Below, in pieces: positions 47,614-56,969 of a stretch of 64,000 bases of DNA. The position numbers and the translations under genes were made by a program. Source of the stretch: Deltaproteobacteria bacterium. GTDB lineage: Bacteria; Myxococcota_A; UBA9160; UBA4427. The notes beneath the pieces are model-generated. The model did not search any database, had not been told where the DNA came from, and saw only the letters and a program-made list of their open reading frames with translations. The stretch covers positions 124,001 to 188,000 of the forward strand of contig PBFW01000071.1 in the NCBI GenBank assembly GCA_002719955.1, written 5' to 3'. Within the stretch, counting starts at the first letter, position 1, and each line of letters starts with the position of its first letter.

Positions 47614-47713
47614 CGTCAGGGGGAGAGGCGGTGGACTCATTCAATGGGGGGTGAGAGGTTGGACATTTCAGAAGAAATGGCCAATCCACCGCCACTCCAA
47701 AACCCGTTGACTT
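47576..47713 (-). ncRNA. Probable small structured RNA (about 138 nt), undescribed
   Basis: A promoter at 47747-47720 and the terminator at 47613-47576 delimit a minus-strand transcript of about 138 nt. Its 5-prime part GGAGTGGCGGTGGA (47698-47685) pairs with TCCACCGCCTCTCC (47635-47622), 13 of 14 positions. Stacked inside is a second hairpin: TTGG and CATTTC pair with GAAATG and CCAA around a TTCT loop (47684-47659). The remaining 23 bases inside the outer stem stay unpaired and contain a C-rich run, CCTCTCACCCCCC, complementary to G-rich ribosome binding sites. No ORF of sense fits inside. I do not recognise the family; 6S RNA does not fit this shape. Confidence 0.7.
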
Positions 47714-47719
47714 GTGATC

Positions 47720-47747
47720 ATTATCGCGAGCCTAGAAGGCTTGTCAA
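47720..47747 (-). promoter_or_regulatory. Near-consensus sigma70 promoter of the small RNA
   Basis: On the minus strand TTGACA (47747-47742) is followed by a 16-base spacer and GATAAT (47725-47720), five of six -10 matches. The region further upstream (47748-47840) is unusually AT-rich for this genome and could act as an UP element. Start of transcription is expected near 47713. Confidence 0.75.
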
Positions 47748-48000
47748 TCGTGTTTTGAGTCAGCGTTATATTCATCCTGAAAAATGTTCAAAATCAGACC
47801 TTTATTGTGATGTTTCAAGAATTCGTCTGAGAAAATGGGGAGGTTTTTCCGATCCCCTCGGACCCGCCTCGTCGATCGACTCGTGAGCGCCTCTCGGGTA
47901 CGTTTCGCGCCGCTCGAAGCCGGCCCTCCGTGCGCCCGGGGGCCCGCTCAGAGCCGGCCTTCCGCCTGGTTCGCTCAACCGCCTCGAATTGGGGAAATTC

Positions 48001-49509
48001 GTGCAAGACAAGCGTTTCTCCATCCGCACTTACGGCTGCCAGATGAATGTGCACGACTCCGAGAAGGTCGTGACGCTGCTGGAGGATGCGGGGCTCTCGG
48101 CGGCGGCGAGCGAGAGCGAGGCCGATCTGCTCGTGATCAATACCTGCTCGATCCGCGACAAGGCCGAGCACCAGCTCTATAGCGACCTCGGCAAGCTGCG
48201 CGAATGGAAGGCCGAGAAACCCGGCCGGATCGTCGGCGTGGGGGGCTGTGTCGCTCAGCAGGTCGGGGATCGGCTGCTCAGCCGCTTCGGGCACCTCGAC
48301 TTCGTATTCGGCACGCATCATCTGCGGCGCGTGCCGGCGATGTTGGACGGGGCGCTTGCCGGGCGGCGGGCCGCCTGGGTGGGGGAGGACGAGAGCCAGG
48401 AGCGCTTCGATCTTCCGGCCCGGCGGCCGGCGCTTGCGACCGGACCCCGCCGGAGGGCCTTCGTCACCGTAATGGAGGGCTGCGACATGTTCTGCAGCTT
48501 CTGCATCGTGCCCTCCACCCGGGGTCGCGAGATCAGCCGGGCGGCCACTGAGATCGACACCGAGGTCCGGCAGCTCGCGGACCAGGGAATCCTGGAGATC
48601 ATGCTCCTCGGCCAGACCGTGAATGCGTACGGCCGCCACGACGTGCGCCGGGGCAGGGCGGCGGCCGCCGGGACGATGCCCTTCGCAGAGTTGCTGGGGC
48701 AGCTCGATGCGATCCCCGGAATCGAGAGGATCCGCTACACGAGCCCCCATCCGCTCTTCTACGACGCGGCCCTGATCCGCGCGCATGGCGAACTCGAGCA
48801 TCTGTGTCCCAATGTCCATCTGCCGGTCCAGAGCGGGTCCAACCGGATCCTCGAGCAGATGAGGCGTCGCTACACGCGTGAACGCTATTTCGAGATCCTG
48901 GGTGCGCTGCGCGCCGCGCGGCCGGATGTGGCGATCACCTCGGATCTCATCGTGGGTTTCCCAGGCGAGACGGAGGGCGATTTCGAGCAGACCCTCGACC
49001 TCGTCCGGGTGGCGGGCCTCGTCGACAGCTTCAGTTTCAAATATTCGCCACGCCCCGGAACGGGCGCGGCCGGGATGGGCGCCGAGGTCCCCGCCGAAGT
49101 CGCTCAGGACCGGCTCGAGCGGCTCCAGGCACAGCAGAGGGACCAGACCCTGGCGTACCATCAATCACGGGTGGGACAGGAGGCCCTCGTGCTCATCGAA
49201 GGGCCGAGCCGCCGAGGGGGGCACCAGGTGACCGGGCGCGATCTCCATCACCGCGTCGTCAATCTCGATCTGTGCTCCAGTCTCGAGCCGCCGGGGGCAG
49301 CGGAGCCCGGCACCCTGCTGCCCGCCCGAGTCGTTGGGGCGACACCCCACAGCCTGCTCGCCGCGCCCCTCGACCCCGCCCTGCTGCCTGGGGCCGAAGA
49401 TCCAGATTTCCCCCGATCTCGGCTGAAGTCGTCGAAGCGACGAGCCGATGAGACGGAGAGTGTCGACTGCGCCGGGGGTTTGGCTGAGGACGTATTGCGC
49501 GTCCTCTAG
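48001..49509 (+). CDS. miaB: tRNA-2-methylthio-N6-isopentenyladenosine synthase MiaB
   Basis: This 502-residue radical-SAM methylthiotransferase modifies ms2i6A37 in tRNA. The N-terminal MTTase domain has three Cys that bind the auxiliary cluster (RTYGCQMN at C13, NTCSIRDKA, GGCVAQQ). The radical SAM cluster is CDMFCSFC with C161, C165 and C168. The C-terminal TRAM domain lies at about 385-450 (VGQEALVLIEGPSRRGG), followed by a longer-than-usual tail. The GTG at 48001 has GGGGA six bases upstream; a TTG four codons earlier is also possible. The YGCQMN form marks MiaB rather than MtaB or RimO. Confidence 0.93.
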   Translation: MQDKRFSIRTYGCQMNVHDSEKVVTLLEDAGLSAAASESEADLLVINTCSIRDKAEHQLYSDLGKLREWKAEKPGRIVGVGGCVAQQVGDRLLSRFGHLDFVFGTHHLRRVPAMLDGALAGRRAAWVGEDESQERFDLPARRPALATGPRRRAFVTVMEGCDMFCSFCIVPSTRGREISRAATEIDTEVRQLADQGILEIMLLGQTVNAYGRHDVRRGRAAAAGTMPFAELLGQLDAIPGIERIRYTSPHPLFYDAALIRAHGELEHLCPNVHLPVQSGSNRILEQMRRRYTRERYFEILGALRAARPDVAITSDLIVGFPGETEGDFEQTLDLVRVAGLVDSFSFKYSPRPGTGAAGMGAEVPAEVAQDRLERLQAQQRDQTLAYHQSRVGQEALVLIEGPSRRGGHQVTGRDLHHRVVNLDLCSSLEPPGAAEPGTLLPARVVGATPHSLLAAPLDPALLPGAEDPDFPRSRLKSSKRRADETESVDCAGGLAEDVLRVL

Positions 49510-49550
49510 AGCGCCACAGCCCGCCTTGACTCGGTCGCGCCTGAGGGACC

Positions 49551-51380
49551 ATGAGCAAGGCACGTATTCTCGCAGTCGACGATCAGCGCTATTTCCGCGA
49601 GCTGATCGAGGGATTGCTCGACGACGAGGGCTACGACGTCCAGACGGTCTCTTCCGCCGATGAGGCGCTGCATATCCTCGAGCGTGAAGACTTCGACATC
49701 GTGATCACCGATCTCGTGATGCCGGGAATGGAGGGTGTCGAACTCGTGCGCCGGATCCGCGAACGCCGGCCGGATCAGCAGGTCGTCATGGTGACGGGCG
49801 TCATCGATGTAAAGACGGCAGTCGACGCCATGAAGCAGGGCGCGGCCGATTATATCCTGAAGCCCTTCGACCGGGTGGAGCTCGTCGAATCGATCGAAAA
49901 GATCCTCCAGCAGCGTCGTCTGAGCGACGAGCACGCCCGCCTGGTGGAGGAGAATCTCGAATACATGGGTGTGCCCTCGCTCTTCGAGCGGGCCCGGGAA
50001 CTCTTCTCCAGCCTTTCCGTCGGGGCGCTCGCCGAACGTCTCCTCGAGGGCCTCTGCTTCGAAACCCGAGCGCAGTCGGGGGTGGTCTGGATCGCGGAGG
50101 ACCTGGGTCGCGAAAATCTCGAACTGGCCGGGGCTCGCGGCCTCGTGTGGGTCGAACAAGAAGCCGAATCGATTCGACTCGCCGAGGCGGTGGCGGCCTG
50201 GTGTCCGGGCCTCCAGCAATCGCGTTCGGTCCTGGCCGCGCTCCCGGCGGATCTCGAAGGCAATGAAGCGCTTTATCTGCCGATCCGGGCCGCGGGCAGG
50301 ACGGTCGGGATTGCGCGCCTCTCCGGTCGGATCGACAGCGAAGACTTTGACGAGGCGGACCGCGCGCGGGCCGAGAAATTCTGCGAGTTCGGCGGTGTCG
50401 CGATGCACAACGCGATGCGCTTTCGAGCGCTCGAGCGCCGTTCGCTGCGCGATCCCGAGACGCGCACCTATTCGCGCTCCTATTTCGATGACGCGGTTCG
50501 CAACGAGGTGCACAAGGCCAATCGCTTCGGGCACCGTTTCTCGATCGCGCGGGTGGAGATCGACGACTGGACCGGACCGGATGGCGGGGGCGTCCCGGCC
50601 GGGATCGACCACGAGGTCGTCGAAGCGGCGCGGCGGATCGAGGGTGCTTTGCGCGCGACGGATCTCCTGGCGGCGGGGGAGGACGGTGCCTTCCTGCTTC
50701 TGCTTCCCCTGACCGATGCGTTGGGGGCCGGCGTGCTCACCCAGCGAATGCGGATGGCGCTTGCGGCGGGCTGGGAAGGTCGTGAGGCGCCGACGGTGCG
50801 CATCTCGTCGACGACGTTTCCCGTCGACGGAAGCCAGCTCGAATCGCTCGAGCAGGTGCTCGAGGCGCGCGTCGATGCCTCGCGCTCGAGTCTGCTGGCC
50901 CAACGACCCGAATTCGCACGGTTCCAGGCGCTCGACCCCCTGCTCGACTGCATGCTCGAATTCGGCTCGTCCGAACCCGTCGAGGTAGAGGGGCAGATCA
51001 TGCGCTTCGTTCTCGAGGATATCGTTCGCCGCCCGGCGGAGCGGGGCGTGCTCTTCCTGTCGCCGGGGGTGCGCTGGCTCCCGGACGTTCTCGAAGCGCT
51101 CGACGAGATTCGGAGTCCGGTCTGCGGCGCCGAGATCATCCTGCTCGCCGAGGGCGAGGTGCGCGAAACGAACCCGCAGGTCACCTGGGTCACCAAGTCA
51201 GCGCTCGATTCCCGGCGACCCTTTCTCGTCTATTTCGGGGATGGCCCCGCCTACGCAATGGTCGGTCAGCTCACATTGGCCGCCGCCCGCACCGCGGTCT
51301 TCCAGACCTCGGATCGCGCCCTCATCGAATTTCTGGCCTTCGAGCTCGGGCGCGAGCTCGGGATCGTCCTGTCGGTCTAG
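49551..51380 (+). CDS. Response regulator with GAF-like and degenerate GGDEF domains
   Basis: This is a 609-residue signalling protein. Residues 1-120 are a complete receiver: acidic pair D10/D11, phosphoacceptor D54 in VITDLVMPGMEG, MVTG, and the Lys in YILKPF. Residues 150-290 look like a GAF sensor. Residues 300-435 align with a diguanylate cyclase fold (RDPETRTYSRSYFDDAV), but the active motif is AGEDGAF where GGDEF should be, so it cannot be expected to make c-di-GMP. A C-terminal domain of about 150 residues is not recognised. It starts 41 bases after miaB and heads a set of three signalling genes. The histidine kinase partner is elsewhere. Confidence 0.85.
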   Translation: MSKARILAVDDQRYFRELIEGLLDDEGYDVQTVSSADEALHILEREDFDIVITDLVMPGMEGVELVRRIRERRPDQQVVMVTGVIDVKTAVDAMKQGAADYILKPFDRVELVESIEKILQQRRLSDEHARLVEENLEYMGVPSLFERARELFSSLSVGALAERLLEGLCFETRAQSGVVWIAEDLGRENLELAGARGLVWVEQEAESIRLAEAVAAWCPGLQQSRSVLAALPADLEGNEALYLPIRAAGRTVGIARLSGRIDSEDFDEADRARAEKFCEFGGVAMHNAMRFRALERRSLRDPETRTYSRSYFDDAVRNEVHKANRFGHRFSIARVEIDDWTGPDGGGVPAGIDHEVVEAARRIEGALRATDLLAAGEDGAFLLLLPLTDALGAGVLTQRMRMALAAGWEGREAPTVRISSTTFPVDGSQLESLEQVLEARVDASRSSLLAQRPEFARFQALDPLLDCMLEFGSSEPVEVEGQIMRFVLEDIVRRPAERGVLFLSPGVRWLPDVLEALDEIRSPVCGAEIILLAEGEVRETNPQVTWVTKSALDSRRPFLVYFGDGPAYAMVGQLTLAAARTAVFQTSDRALIEFLAFELGRELGIVLSV

Positions 51381-51400
51381 GGAGTGTTGAAGCCGCCATC

Positions 51401-52957
51401 ATGTCGAGCGACCTGATTCTCATCGCAGACGGAAATATCGGCCGAGCGAGACGCGCGGCGACCGCCCTGGAGGCGGCGGGCCATCGCTGCCAAGTCGCGT
51501 CCCATGGCGCCTCCGCGCTGGAGATGGCGCTCAGCGAACGGCCCCGGGTGATCGTGATCCAGGCGGAGCTGCCCCTGCTCGACGCCGACAAACTCGCCGA
51601 GATTCTTCGTGCGAATCCGCGCACGCGCTCGGCCCGTTTTCTTTTTCTCGGGGTCGAGGCCCAGCGTGCCGGGGAACTCGGAGGCGTCGGGGATTCGACG
51701 CTCTCGGCCGGTGCCGAGACCAATGATGTCCACGATGCCGTCGAAGAATTACTCGAACGCCAGGCGCGCATCGAGTGCCTCGAAGAACGTGCCTCCATCG
51801 ATCGCGAGTTCGAGGGCGCACTCGCGGAGCTTCGACCCGCGGAACTGCTCGAGATGTTGAACGTGCAGCGGGCGACCGGAAGGCTGATGCTCATGTCCGA
51901 ACTCGACGATGGATCGACGCCGGATGGCTGGATTCAGGTGAGCGAGGGCGAGATCCATTCCGCCGAGTCCGGACGGGCCTCCGCCGAGAAGGCGCTCTAC
52001 CGGATGCTGGATTGGCAATTCGGGGACTTCTATTTCGAGCCGAACGAGATTTCGTTTTCGGCGACGATCAAGGCGCCGACCCGCTCCGTGCTGGCCGAGG
52101 GCCGTCGTCAGCGCGACGAGTGGAATCGCTTGGCCCCGAAACTGCCTCCGATGGAGTCCCCGGTGAAGCGATGTGTCGACCGGGCGGATCTGCCACGGGT
52201 CGTGCACCCACTCACCCAGGAAGTGCTCGATCTGTTGGATGATCTGAACAGCGTGGGTGAGGTCGTCGATCGATGCGGTCGTCCGGATTATCAGGTGCTG
52301 CGCATCCTCCACACCCTCGCGGAGCGCGGGATCATCGAGTTTGGGCGTGCACGGATCGCCCCGGTCGAGGCCTCGATACACGCGCTCTTTCACGAAGCCC
52401 AGTGCCGTCGGCTCCGCACCTTCGCCCAGCAGGGCCTTGCGCGCGAGACCTCCCCGCCGACCAGCAAACTCCTGGTCGTCGCGGCGAGCGAGTCGATCGC
52501 CGAGCAATTCGCCGGCCTGTTGCTCAAGGTGCCGGGCGTTGAACTCTCACAGCGTTTCGAGCGCGGAGAGATCGGCCCCACCGACCTCGAGTCGATGGCT
52601 CGAATCGACGTCGATGGCGAGTGCGGGATCGATCTGGTTCATCTCCCGAGCGTGCCGTCCTTCGAGCCGTTATGGACCTTTGCGGGCCATCGCGCACTGG
52701 GCACGATTTTCCTCCAGGACGCGCGGGTGGGGGTCTCGGCGACCGGCCTGGCCGAGATCGCCGGTGCGCTCTCCCGGGCGCCCGGCGCCCGGACCTTCCA
52801 TGTCGTGATGTTGTCCGAGGGCGACCGGCTCTCGCCGGACGACCTGCGGGATAACCTCTCGCTGATCGACGACGCGAGTCTCTTCCTGCTGCCGATCGAG
52901 GCCGAGAAGGATCCGAGCTCGGTGTTGCGTAGCCTCTTCGCCAGGATCGTCCCGTGA
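51401..52957 (+). CDS. Pseudo-receiver and DUF4388 (PATAN) signalling protein
   Basis: This is a 518-residue protein. The first 120 residues have a receiver fold (LILIADGNIGRARRAATAL), but the phosphoacceptor position is Gln54 (VIVIQAELPLLD) and the acidic pocket is DG, so phosphorylation is not possible there. Residues 140-235 form a DUF4388/PATAN domain (LRPAELLEMLNVQRATGRLM, then GEIHSAESGRASAEKALYRM). Residues 255-335 are winged-helix-like. The last 150 residues resemble a degenerate GTPase-like sheet without a P-loop (weak inference). Such proteins connect receivers to motility or polarity in deltaproteobacteria. It overlaps the next gene by four bases. Confidence 0.75.
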   Translation: MSSDLILIADGNIGRARRAATALEAAGHRCQVASHGASALEMALSERPRVIVIQAELPLLDADKLAEILRANPRTRSARFLFLGVEAQRAGELGGVGDSTLSAGAETNDVHDAVEELLERQARIECLEERASIDREFEGALAELRPAELLEMLNVQRATGRLMLMSELDDGSTPDGWIQVSEGEIHSAESGRASAEKALYRMLDWQFGDFYFEPNEISFSATIKAPTRSVLAEGRRQRDEWNRLAPKLPPMESPVKRCVDRADLPRVVHPLTQEVLDLLDDLNSVGEVVDRCGRPDYQVLRILHTLAERGIIEFGRARIAPVEASIHALFHEAQCRRLRTFAQQGLARETSPPTSKLLVVAASESIAEQFAGLLLKVPGVELSQRFERGEIGPTDLESMARIDVDGECGIDLVHLPSVPSFEPLWTFAGHRALGTIFLQDARVGVSATGLAEIAGALSRAPGARTFHVVMLSEGDRLSPDDLRDNLSLIDDASLFLLPIEAEKDPSSVLRSLFARIVP

Positions 52958-53403
52958 AGCCGGATACGCTCAAGCGATTCCAGCTTCTCGCGGAATTCAG
53001 TGAGGAGGACCGCGAGGCGCTCGCCGAGCTGCTCGAGGAACGCGAACTCTCCGGCGGCAGGAGTGCATTTCGCGAGGGCGTGGCGGGCGAGGGCCTGATC
53101 CTGCTCAGCGAGGGGCGCTTGACGCTCAAGAGCGATCGCAGCGGGAGCGTCGTGGGCGCCCTCGAGGCGCCGGCGCATCTGGGTGCCGCCTCGCTCTTTT
53201 CGTTAGGGAAACGCGAGGTATCCGCCTTCGCAGATGGCCCTGTCGTCGTCCAGACCCTGCTTCGAACCGGTCTGCCTCGGCTGATGGATGATGCGCCGCG
53301 GGCGGCTTTTCGACTGGCGGAGGCCGTGGCGAACGAACTCGCTGGTCTGCTCCGGCAGGGACTCGGCGCCATCGTCGAGAGCGATTCCGACACCGAGCGC
53401 TAG
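52954..53403 (+). CDS. Cyclic-nucleotide-binding-fold protein without a DNA-binding domain
   Basis: This 149-residue protein consists almost entirely of one cNMP/CRP-like beta-barrel: LAEFSEEDREALAELLEERE, then AFREGVAGEGLILLSEGRL and a closing helix with RLAEAVANELAGLL. The phosphate-binding cassette normally reads G-E-x6-R-A; the matching stretch here (LGAASLFSLGKREVSAFADG) lacks the Glu and the Arg-Ala pair, so nucleotide binding is doubtful. No helix-turn-helix follows. The GTG start overlaps the preceding stop, so it is translated with the DUF4388 protein and probably acts as its adaptor or sensor. Confidence 0.75.
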   Translation: MKPDTLKRFQLLAEFSEEDREALAELLEERELSGGRSAFREGVAGEGLILLSEGRLTLKSDRSGSVVGALEAPAHLGAASLFSLGKREVSAFADGPVVVQTLLRTGLPRLMDDAPRAAFRLAEAVANELAGLLRQGLGAIVESDSDTER

Positions 53404-53421
53404 CGCGCATACCCGGTTCGG

Positions 53422-53450
53422 TTGACCGTCTCCGAGCTCGCGATTATCCT
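53422..53450 (+). promoter_or_regulatory. Possible sigma70 promoter upstream of guaB
   Basis: TTGACC (53422-53427) and TATCCT (53445-53450) are separated by 17 bases, matching five and four consensus positions. They lie about 290 bases before guaB, so the leader would include the palindrome at 53578. Confidence 0.4.
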
Positions 53451-53577
53451 CCGGTATCGACTACGCGGGGTGATGTGGCGGGCGGGCCGCTCTTTCAGCG
53501 ACCTGATACGCAGGCCCCTTCTTCACTGTCATTCTCGCGCATTCGAGATCGTGGATCGGCGCGTCTGTTGTGTGACG

Positions 53578-53596
53578 CATATGTGTGTGACATATG
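53578..53596. promoter_or_regulatory. Perfect 19-bp dyad upstream of guaB
   Basis: CATATGT and ACATATG, exact reverse complements, flank a 5-base GTGTG centre. Around it the motif GTGAC recurs at 53572, 53587 and 53607 (with ATGAC at 53622), steps of 15, 20 and 15 bases. The block is AT-richer than the neighbourhood and contains no gene. It looks like a regulator binding array in the 339-base region before guaB; which regulator is unknown. Confidence 0.45.
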
Positions 53597-53715
53597 GGTG
53601 GCGTGGGTGACGGCTGGGTGTATGACGCGTCGGTCGGCAGACCTCCTCCTCGAAGACCCGGCGGTCAGCGGGCTCGAGACGAGAGGCAGTATTCGCGGTT
53701 CGCCGAGAACTCTGA

Positions 53716-55203
<1,488 letters not shown>

Positions 55204-55379
55204 GACATCGCTCGCTCTCGCTTCGTACTCCCCTGTCCAACCCCAACCCAGGGCGCAGTAGTGCGGCTCTCAGCGAGTCGATCAAACGAATCTCTCGGCC
55301 GGGTTCCCCGCTCGGTCGACCATCTGCCGCGGCTTCGACCGCTGGCAAGGCCATGGAATAGGCCGAGGATCGACCCCTC

Positions 55380-56954
55380 ATGTCATCTCGCCCCACCGGT
55401 TCGAAATCGAGGATCCTGATTCTCGATTTCGGTGCCCAGTACTCCCAGCTGATCGCGCGTCGCGTGCGCGAGAGTCATGTGTACTGCGAACTCCACCCCG
55501 CGGATATCGACCTCGAGGCGATCGAGGCCTTCGATCCGACCGGGATCATTCTTTCCGGCGGACCCAGTTCGGTGCTCGATCCCGATTCGCCTGATATGGA
55601 CAGCGGCGTACTCGAGTTGGGCGTGCCGATTCTGGGGATCTGTTATGGCCTCCAGCTGCTGGTCCAGCGGCTCGGTGGCGAGATCGAATCGGCGGACGAT
55701 CGCGAGTACGGAAGGGCGACGCTCAAGATCGAACGCGAGGATCCGCTCTTCGAAGGCCTGGCCGGGGACGCCGATCAGGTGGTCTGGATGAGCCACGGCG
55801 ACCGGGTGCTCTCGCTGCCCGAGGGCATGCACGTGATCGCCAGTTCCGGCGGCTCTCCCTTCGCAGCGGTTCGCTCCGAGAGCCACGCCGTCTGGGGCGT
55901 GCAATTCCATCCCGAGGTGGTGCACACGGAGAACGGCACGCGGATCCTCGACAATTTTGTCCTTCGGATCTGCGGTTGTCGCCCGAATTGGACGATGGCC
56001 TCCTTTGCCGAGCAGGCGATCGAATCGATCCGTGCTCAAGTCGGTTCCGGTCGGGCCGTCTGCGGCCTGTCGGGGGGCGTCGACTCGTCGGTCGCCGCCG
56101 CGCTGGTGCACCGCGCGATCGGCGATCAGCTGACCTGTATCTTCGTCGACCACGGCATGATGCGGAAGAACGAGAGGCAGGAGGTCGAAGCGCTCTTCGC
56201 GGAGGCGCTCGGCGTCCGATTGATCTCGGTCGATGCATCCGCGCGATTTCTCTCCGCGCTCGAGGGTGTGGCCGAACCCGAGAAGAAGAGGAAGATTATC
56301 GGCAATCTCTTCATCGAAGTCTTCGACGAAGAGGCCGCTCGGATCGGCGAGACGGAGGGCGATGTTCAATTTCTGGTGCAGGGGACGCTCTACCCGGACG
56401 TGATCGAGAGCGTTTCAGTGAAAGGCAAATCCGTCACGATCAAGACCCATCATAATGTGGGTGGGCTCCCCGAGGACATGAAACTCTCCCTGGTCGAGCC
56501 GCTGCGTGAACTCTTCAAGGACGAGGTCCGCGCCGTCGGTCGAGAACTGGGTCTGCCCGCGCGCGTGCTGGGGCGGCATCCCTTTCCGGGGCCGGGCCTG
56601 GGCATTCGCATCCTCGGCGAGGTCCGGCCCGAGCGCCTGGCTCCGCTCCGCGAAGCCGATGCGATCATGGTCGAAGAGATCCGGGCGGCCGGACTCTACG
56701 ACCAGATCTGGCAGGCGCTGGTGGTTTTTCTGCCGGTTCAGAGTGTCGGGGTCATGGGCGACGATCGGACCTACGAAAATGTGGTGGCGATTCGCTGTGT
56801 GAGTTCGACGGACGCGATGACCGCGGATTTTTCGCATCTTCCCTATGAGCTCCTGGGCCGGATTTCGAACCGGATCATCAACGAGGTCACCGGCATCAAT
56901 CGGGTCGTCTACGATATTTCGAGCAAGCCACCCGCCACGATCGAGTGGGAATAG
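55380..56954 (+). CDS. guaA: GMP synthase (glutamine-hydrolysing)
   Basis: This 524-residue enzyme aminates XMP to GMP. The class I glutaminase domain has C88 in GICYGLQLL and the His-Glu pair in [10 protein letters not shown] (H177, E179). The ATP pyrophosphatase domain has [15 protein letters not shown] near 225. The C-terminal dimerisation domain has [16 protein letters not shown] and ends PPATIEWE, the typical GuaA terminus. All catalytic residues are present. It lies directly after guaB and 15 bases before dnaE. Confidence 0.97.
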   Translation: MSSRPTGSKSRILILDFGAQYSQLIARRVRESHVYCELHPADIDLEAIEAFDPTGIILSGGPSSVLDPDSPDMDSGVLELGVPILGICYGLQLLVQRLGGEIESADDREYGRATLKIEREDPLFEGLAGDADQVVWMSHGDRVLSLPEGMHVIASSGGSPFAAVRSESHAVWGVQFHPEVVHTENGTRILDNFVLRICGCRPNWTMASFAEQAIESIRAQVGSGRAVCGLSGGVDSSVAAALVHRAIGDQLTCIFVDHGMMRKNERQEVEALFAEALGVRLISVDASARFLSALEGVAEPEKKRKIIGNLFIEVFDEEAARIGETEGDVQFLVQGTLYPDVIESVSVKGKSVTIKTHHNVGGLPEDMKLSLVEPLRELFKDEVRAVGRELGLPARVLGRHPFPGPGLGIRILGEVRPERLAPLREADAIMVEEIRAAGLYDQIWQALVVFLPVQSVGVMGDDRTYENVVAIRCVSSTDAMTADFSHLPYELLGRISNRIINEVTGINRVVYDISSKPPATIEWE

Positions 56955-56969
56955 GAGGCTCGCCCGCCG

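Noticed and set aside
47576-47713. Assignment of the small RNA as 6S RNA or a CsrB-type decoy
   Set aside because: 6S RNA has one long hairpin with a central bubble and about 180 nt; here a nested hairpin sits beside a single-stranded C-rich run. The few GGA triplets are mostly within stems, unlike CsrB loops.
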